Part shown: piece by piece, positions 6,378 to 10,492 of the stretch | Layout: the number at the start of each line of letters is the position of its first letter | Position numbering within the stretch: position 1 is the first letter of the stretch | NCBI GenBank assembly: GCA_019747455.1 | Contig: JAIEQT010000277.1 | Coordinates: 1-10,492 of the forward strand | Direction of reading: 5' to 3' | Origin: Chitinophagaceae bacterium | GTDB taxonomy: Bacteria > Bacteroidota > Bacteroidia > Chitinophagales > Chitinophagaceae | DNA length: 10,492 nt | The notes under the pieces: generated by a model | Databases searched by the model: none | What the model was told of the DNA's origin: nothing | Seen by the model: only the letters and a program-made list of their open reading frames with translations | Made by a program: the position numbers and the translations under genes

Positions 6378-9300
6378 ATGAAAAAATACTTTTTTCTACT
6401 TAGCCTGTTATCGCTTATTGTTTCCTGCACCGATAAACGACCTTTATTCAAAGAATTATCGGCCTCACAAACCGGTATTGATTTCAATAACCAAATTGTA
6501 GAAACCCCCGATCTCAATATCTTGAATTACGAGTATTTATATAATGGAGGAGGCGTGGGTATCGGTGATTTTAATAATGATAGTTTACCCGATATTTATC
6601 TCAGCGGTAATCTGGTTTCCAACAAACTTTATCTGAATAGAGGGAATTTAAAATTTGAAGACATAACAACTATTGCCGATGTTGGCGGGAAGGGTAAATG
6701 GTGTAAGGGTGTTTCAGTAGTTGATATTAATAACGATGGTTGGCAAGATATTTATGTGTGTGCGGCTATTTTACCCGATAGCAATGCCAGAAGAAATTTA
6801 CTTTATATCAATCAGGGAGTGAATGATAAAAAAATTCCTGTATTTAAAGAGATGGCTGCTGAATATGGATTAGATGATCCATCTAATACGCATATGGCCG
6901 CTTTCTTTGATTATGATAATGATGGCGATCTTGATGTTTACATGCTTATCAATGATTTGGATGGTACATACCCGAATGAGTTTCGGCCGATACGAAAAGA
7001 TGGCTCATGGCCTAATACCGATAAATTATTCCAAAATAATTTTGATAGTACCAAGAAACATGCTGTATTCACCGATGTTTCTAAGCAAGCAGGTATACTT
7101 ATTGAAGGACATGGACTCGGCGTAAATATTGCCGATATTAATAATGATGGATGGAAAGACATCTATGTAAGTAACGATTATTTATCAAACAATATCTTAT
7201 ATATTAATAATAAGAATGGAACATTTACAGATAAGGCATACGAATGGTTAAAACATACCAGTAAAAATGCGATGGGTAACGATATTGCAGACATCAATAA
7301 TGATGGGCTAGCGGATATCATTGAAACAGATATGTCACCGGCCGATCAATATCGTTTAAAGATGATGAATAGCGATATCAGTTATCAAACTTTTCAAAAC
7401 TCCGCCCGCTACGGCTATATCCCTCAATACCCCCGCAATACGCTGCAACTGAATAGAGGAATGATAACTAAAGAAAACGATACTACACCCTCTCCGGTAT
7501 TTAGTGAGATAGCCTATTTGGCAGGTGTTGCACATACCGACTGGAGTTGGGCACCCTTATTAACAGATGTAGATAATGATGGATATAGAGATCTATTGAT
7601 CAGTAATGGTTTACCAAAAGACATGTCGGACCTGGATTTTATGGCATATCGCCAACATGCCGTAGCAAGCGCTTCTTTTGAGGAAATATTGAATCAATTG
7701 CCCAAAGTGCAAATACCCAACTATGTATTTAAGAATAATGGCGACCTAAGCTTCACAAATAAATCTACCGAATGGGGTTTCACAACGCCTACATTTTCTG
7801 CGGGTATGGCTTATGCTGATTTTGACAGAGATGGAGATTTAGATCTTGTTATCAATAATACAAATATGCCTATAAGTTTTTTGGAAAACACTTCTGAAAA
7901 ACAAAAAGAGAAAAATCATTTTATCCAGTTAGGTTTGGATGGAAACTCACAGAATAAAAATGCCTTAGGAGCCATCGTAAAACTATATATAGGATCAACA
8001 CAACAAATTTGGGAATATACACCGTATAGAGGTTATATGAGTAGTGTAGATCCAACTATTCATTTTGGTATTGGCAATGCCACCGTTATTGATTCTATCA
8101 ATATTATTTGGCCTGATCATACCATACAACAACTAAAAAATATTGCTGCAGATCAATTTTTAACTATTAGTTATAAAACAAATAACCTTACGCCTTCTAC
8201 CCTTCAACTGGCTCAGGGCAACGCCTTATCTGCTCCCCCCTTATTCACAGATATCACTAAGCAAACAGATATAAACACCGTATATCGAGAACTAGATTTT
8301 ATTGATTTTAATATACAACGACTTATCCCACACAAACTCACACAAACTGGTCCTGCTTTAGCAAGTGCCGATTTGAATGGAGATGGATATGCCGACTTTG
8401 TGATGGGTGGCGGCTCACCGGAATCGGCTACTATTTTCTTTCAACAAAACAATGGAACTTTTATCAGTAAAAAACTTACAGATACAAAAAAAGCGCAATT
8501 ACAAGATGATGCTGATATCTGTTTATTTGATATAGATGGAGATAAAGATATCGATATATATATTGCTTCCGGCGGTGCTGAGAATGAACCCCAGTCTGCC
8601 GCTTATCAAGATCATATTTATGTGAATGATGGGAAAGGAAATTTCAAAGAAGCCATTGATATATTACCGCTAAATAAAGACTCTAAAAGTTGTGTACGCA
8701 GTAATGATATAGATGGCGATGGAGATTTGGATTTATTTATCGGAGCTAGGATAATACCGGGAAAATATCCTTTACCGCTAACCAGTCGTATTTACAGGAA
8801 TGATACTCAAAACGGGATTATTCGTTTTACAGATATCACCAAGCTAGTGGCCCCGGATCTGGAAAATATTGGTATGGTTACTGATGCTGTTTTTGCAGAT
8901 ATCAATAACGACAAGCAAAATGATTTAGTTATTACACTGGAATGGGGTGCTATTACATTCTTGGAAAAAAAGGGAAACAAATTTGAAAAAATTAATACTT
9001 CATTAGCATCAGAGAAAGGATGGTGGACGAGCATCAAAGCGGTAGATATAGATAAAGATGGAGATATAGATTTGATTGCCGGCAATTATGGGAGAAACGG
9101 TTTTCTAAATCCACTTGAAAAAACACCTTTACATATTTATGCTAAAGATTTTGATGCCAATGGCAGTATGGATGCCATTACCACTTCCTTTTATCCTCCC
9201 GGTATTGGGGAAGCCCCCAAAGAGTTTCCGATAGCAGGCAGAGATGAATTTATTCGGGAAATGACTGTTATGAAAGAGCGATTCCCCAACTATGCAAGCT

Positions 9301-9743
9301 ATGCTAAGGCAGCATTCTCCGAAATATTCAGTACCGAAAAAATGAAAGATGCGTTGGTACTATCCGCTACTAATTTTAACAGTTGTTGGATAGAAAATAA
9401 AGGTAAAAATGAATTTGTATTTCACACCTTACCTACTTTGGCGCAACTAGCCCCCGTTTATGGCATACTTTGCGATGATTACAATAAGGATGGCAAATTA
9501 GATCTGTTACTGAACGGAAATGAATATGGTATGGCTCCTTATTTAGGTAGATATGATGCCGCGTGTGGATTGGTTTTATTAGGAGATGGTAAAGGAAATT
9601 TTAACCCACTCTCTCTACCTCATTCAGGATTTTATATTCCGGGAAATGGACGATCCCTTATTCAAATAAATCAATCAAATAAAAAATGGATCATTGCTGG
9701 TCAAAATGCCGGCGCTTTAAAAATATTCAGTACCCATGAGTAA
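6378..9743 (+). CDS. Large FG-GAP/VCBS-repeat lipoprotein with internal ASPIC/UnbV domain
   Basis: An 1121-residue protein from the ATG at 6378; an in-frame TTG six bases upstream is less likely. The signal ends in lipobox IVSC with Cys17. About fourteen FG-GAP-type repeats are visible by their Dx(D/N)xDGxxD calcium-binding loops (for example DINNDGWQDIYV, DYDNDGDLDVYM, DIDGDGDLDLFI). About seven lie in residues 58-500 and seven in about 655-1095, consistent with two beta-propellers. Between them, residues about 515-600 form an ASPIC/UnbV domain (ALGAIVKLY, YRGYMSSVDPTIHFGIG, IIWPDHTIQQL). The arrangement is that of the CRTAC1-like/VCBS proteins common in Bacteroidota. It is probably an envelope lipoprotein, perhaps surface-exposed, acting in binding or assembly; no catalytic residues are evident. 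Its stop overlaps the start of VHPO-3, implying coupled translation and a related job. Confidence 0.92.
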   Translation: MKKYFFLLSLLSLIVSCTDKRPLFKELSASQTGIDFNNQIVETPDLNILNYEYLYNGGGVGIGDFNNDSLPDIYLSGNLVSNKLYLNRGNLKFEDITTIADVGGKGKWCKGVSVVDINNDGWQDIYVCAAILPDSNARRNLLYINQGVNDKKIPVFKEMAAEYGLDDPSNTHMAAFFDYDNDGDLDVYMLINDLDGTYPNEFRPIRKDGSWPNTDKLFQNNFDSTKKHAVFTDVSKQAGILIEGHGLGVNIADINNDGWKDIYVSNDYLSNNILYINNKNGTFTDKAYEWLKHTSKNAMGNDIADINNDGLADIIETDMSPADQYRLKMMNSDISYQTFQNSARYGYIPQYPRNTLQLNRGMITKENDTTPSPVFSEIAYLAGVAHTDWSWAPLLTDVDNDGYRDLLISNGLPKDMSDLDFMAYRQHAVASASFEEILNQLPKVQIPNYVFKNNGDLSFTNKSTEWGFTTPTFSAGMAYADFDRDGDLDLVINNTNMPISFLENTSEKQKEKNHFIQLGLDGNSQNKNALGAIVKLYIGSTQQIWEYTPYRGYMSSVDPTIHFGIGNATVIDSINIIWPDHTIQQLKNIAADQFLTISYKTNNLTPSTLQLAQGNALSAPPLFTDITKQTDINTVYRELDFIDFNIQRLIPHKLTQTGPALASADLNGDGYADFVMGGGSPESATIFFQQNNGTFISKKLTDTKKAQLQDDADICLFDIDGDKDIDIYIASGGAENEPQSAAYQDHIYVNDGKGNFKEAIDILPLNKDSKSCVRSNDIDGDGDLDLFIGARIIPGKYPLPLTSRIYRNDTQNGIIRFTDITKLVAPDLENIGMVTDAVFADINNDKQNDLVITLEWGAITFLEKKGNKFEKINTSLASEKGWWTSIKAVDIDKDGDIDLIAGNYGRNGFLNPLEKTPLHIYAKDFDANGSMDAITTSFYPPGIGEAPKEFPIAGRDEFIREMTVMKERFPNYASYAKAAFSEIFSTEKMKDALVLSATNFNSCWIENKGKNEFVFHTLPTLAQLAPVYGILCDDYNKDGKLDLLLNGNEYGMAPYLGRYDAACGLVLLGDGKGNFNPLSLPHSGFYIPGNGRSLIQINQSNKKWIIAGQNAGALKIFSTHE

Positions 9744-10492
9744 ATATCTTTTTGTCACTTTCGTTGTTGTGGCATTAGCTTGTAACAACGATAAAAAGGC
9801 ACCACCGATCGATCAGACGCTTTTACAACATCAATGTGTTCAAAAACTTACTGATGTAATTGTATATGATATCTTCACGCCACCGGTAGCTAGCAGAATC
9901 TATGCCTATTGTAATCTGGCATTTTATGAAGCCTATATTGGCGGGTCCGATAGCCTTAGCATTACCAATTATTTACATGGCTTTGATAAAATAAATCGCC
10001 CTACTCAATCTATTAACGGAGCGTTAGCTGCTTCTATCGCTTTTATGAAAGTAGCGGAGGCATTGGTCTTTTCAAAAGACAGCATTAAACAATTCAGTAA
10101 AAATATTTTAGCAAGAATACCGGAAGATAACGAAAAAAAATGGCGCGCTTCTACTTCTTGGGGTGAAGCAGTGGCTGCTATGATTTTAAAAAGAGCCGGC
10201 GAGGATAACTATAAAAAAACCAGGGGAATGCCCAGATATAGCGTATTCAAAGAAGCTACAACCTGGCAACAAACACCCCCTGATTATGCAGATGCTATTG
10301 AACCAAATTGGCGGTTAATTAAAACCCTTTTGTTAGACAGTGCTTCTCAGTTTGCCCCTCCGCCTCCGCCCCCCCTATCCCTTACCCCTTCCTCCTTATA
10401 CCTAAAAGAATTAATGGAGGTTTACAATACCAGTAAACAGCTAACACCATTACAGGATACCATTGCTATTTATTGGGACGATAATCCTTTTG
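9736..10492 (+). CDS. Vanadium-dependent haloperoxidase / PAP2 superfamily lipoprotein, 5' part only (VHPO-3)
   Basis: It starts at the ATG at 9736, inside the last codons of the FG-GAP gene (8-bp overlap, ATGAGTAA), and is open to the right edge with 252 codons visible. The signal has lipobox ALAC with Cys16. Similarity to VHPO-2 is clear along the visible length: TPPVASRIYAYCNLAFYE against its PPMVASRNYAYAAIAAYE, a shared EPxW...D-S segment, a proline tract (residues 208-213, P6) where VHPO-2 has APPP, and IYWDDNPF against EFWDDNPF. If it has the length of VHPO-2, about 190 residues, including every vanadate/phosphate-binding motif, lie beyond the window. The catalytic set is therefore unseen, and the family call rests on homology to its neighbour. 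The overlap suggests it is made together with the propeller lipoprotein and may work with it at the envelope. Confidence 0.85.
   Translation, partial: MSKYLFVTFVVVALACNNDKKAPPIDQTLLQHQCVQKLTDVIVYDIFTPPVASRIYAYCNLAFYEAYIGGSDSLSITNYLHGFDKINRPTQSINGALAASIAFMKVAEALVFSKDSIKQFSKNILARIPEDNEKKWRASTSWGEAVAAMILKRAGEDNYKKTRGMPRYSVFKEATTWQQTPPDYADAIEPNWRLIKTLLLDSASQFAPPPPPPLSLTPSSLYLKELMEVYNTSKQLTPLQDTIAIYWDDNPF

Noticed and set aside
6722..7310. Recurrent DNA motif resembling GATATTAATAATGATGG, considered as a DNA repeat
   Set aside because: Each copy encodes the D-I-N-N-D-G loop of an FG-GAP repeat in frame, so protein repetition explains it.
10351..10390. C-rich low-complexity tract, considered as a regulatory or recombination element
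   Set aside because: It is in frame, encodes a six-proline stretch, and aligns with a proline-rich segment at the same place in VHPO-2, so it is coding.

Overview
The window looks like a chromosomal segment of a Bacteroidota bacterium, most likely from the Chitinophagaceae or a close relative. This is inferred from moderately AT-rich DNA, lipoprotein and Sec signals on nearly every product, weak Shine-Dalgarno sites, a TAnnTTTG-type -7 box, and the kinds of families present. There was no database search behind this placement.

Two divergent gene blocks leave a 70-bp gap at 6308-6377. The leftward block (minus strand, 6307 down to the window edge) has five closely spaced genes with gaps of 20, 49, 11 and 6 bp. 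In order they are a secreted GH65 alpha-glucosidase, a small membrane-anchored protein of unknown function, a lipoprotein of the vanadium-dependent haloperoxidase (VHPO)/PAP2 superfamily, an outer-membrane beta-barrel protein interrupted by an in-frame TAA, and a second VHPO/PAP2 lipoprotein that runs off the left edge. The rightward block (plus strand, from 6378) has a very large FG-GAP/VCBS lipoprotein with an internal ASPIC/UnbV domain. It overlaps by 8 bp the start of a third VHPO/PAP2 lipoprotein, cut by the right edge.

All encoded proteins appear to be exported: three VHPO-like lipoproteins, one propeller lipoprotein, one outer-membrane barrel, one periplasmic or secreted glucosidase and one anchored small protein. 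The simplest reading is a cell-envelope locus combining paralogous vanadate or phosphate-binding enzymes with a probable surface beta-propeller partner and a barrel. Whether the enzymes are haloperoxidases or phosphatases cannot be decided from sequence alone, and a shared function of the locus is inference. The points most worth a second look are the nonsense codon in the barrel gene, the three diverged VHPO paralogs (one with Cys in place of the usual vanadate-binding Ser), and the overlapping propeller/VHPO pair.

There are no tRNA or rRNA genes, no CRISPR array, no insertion sequence and no gene-free stretch longer than 70 bp.
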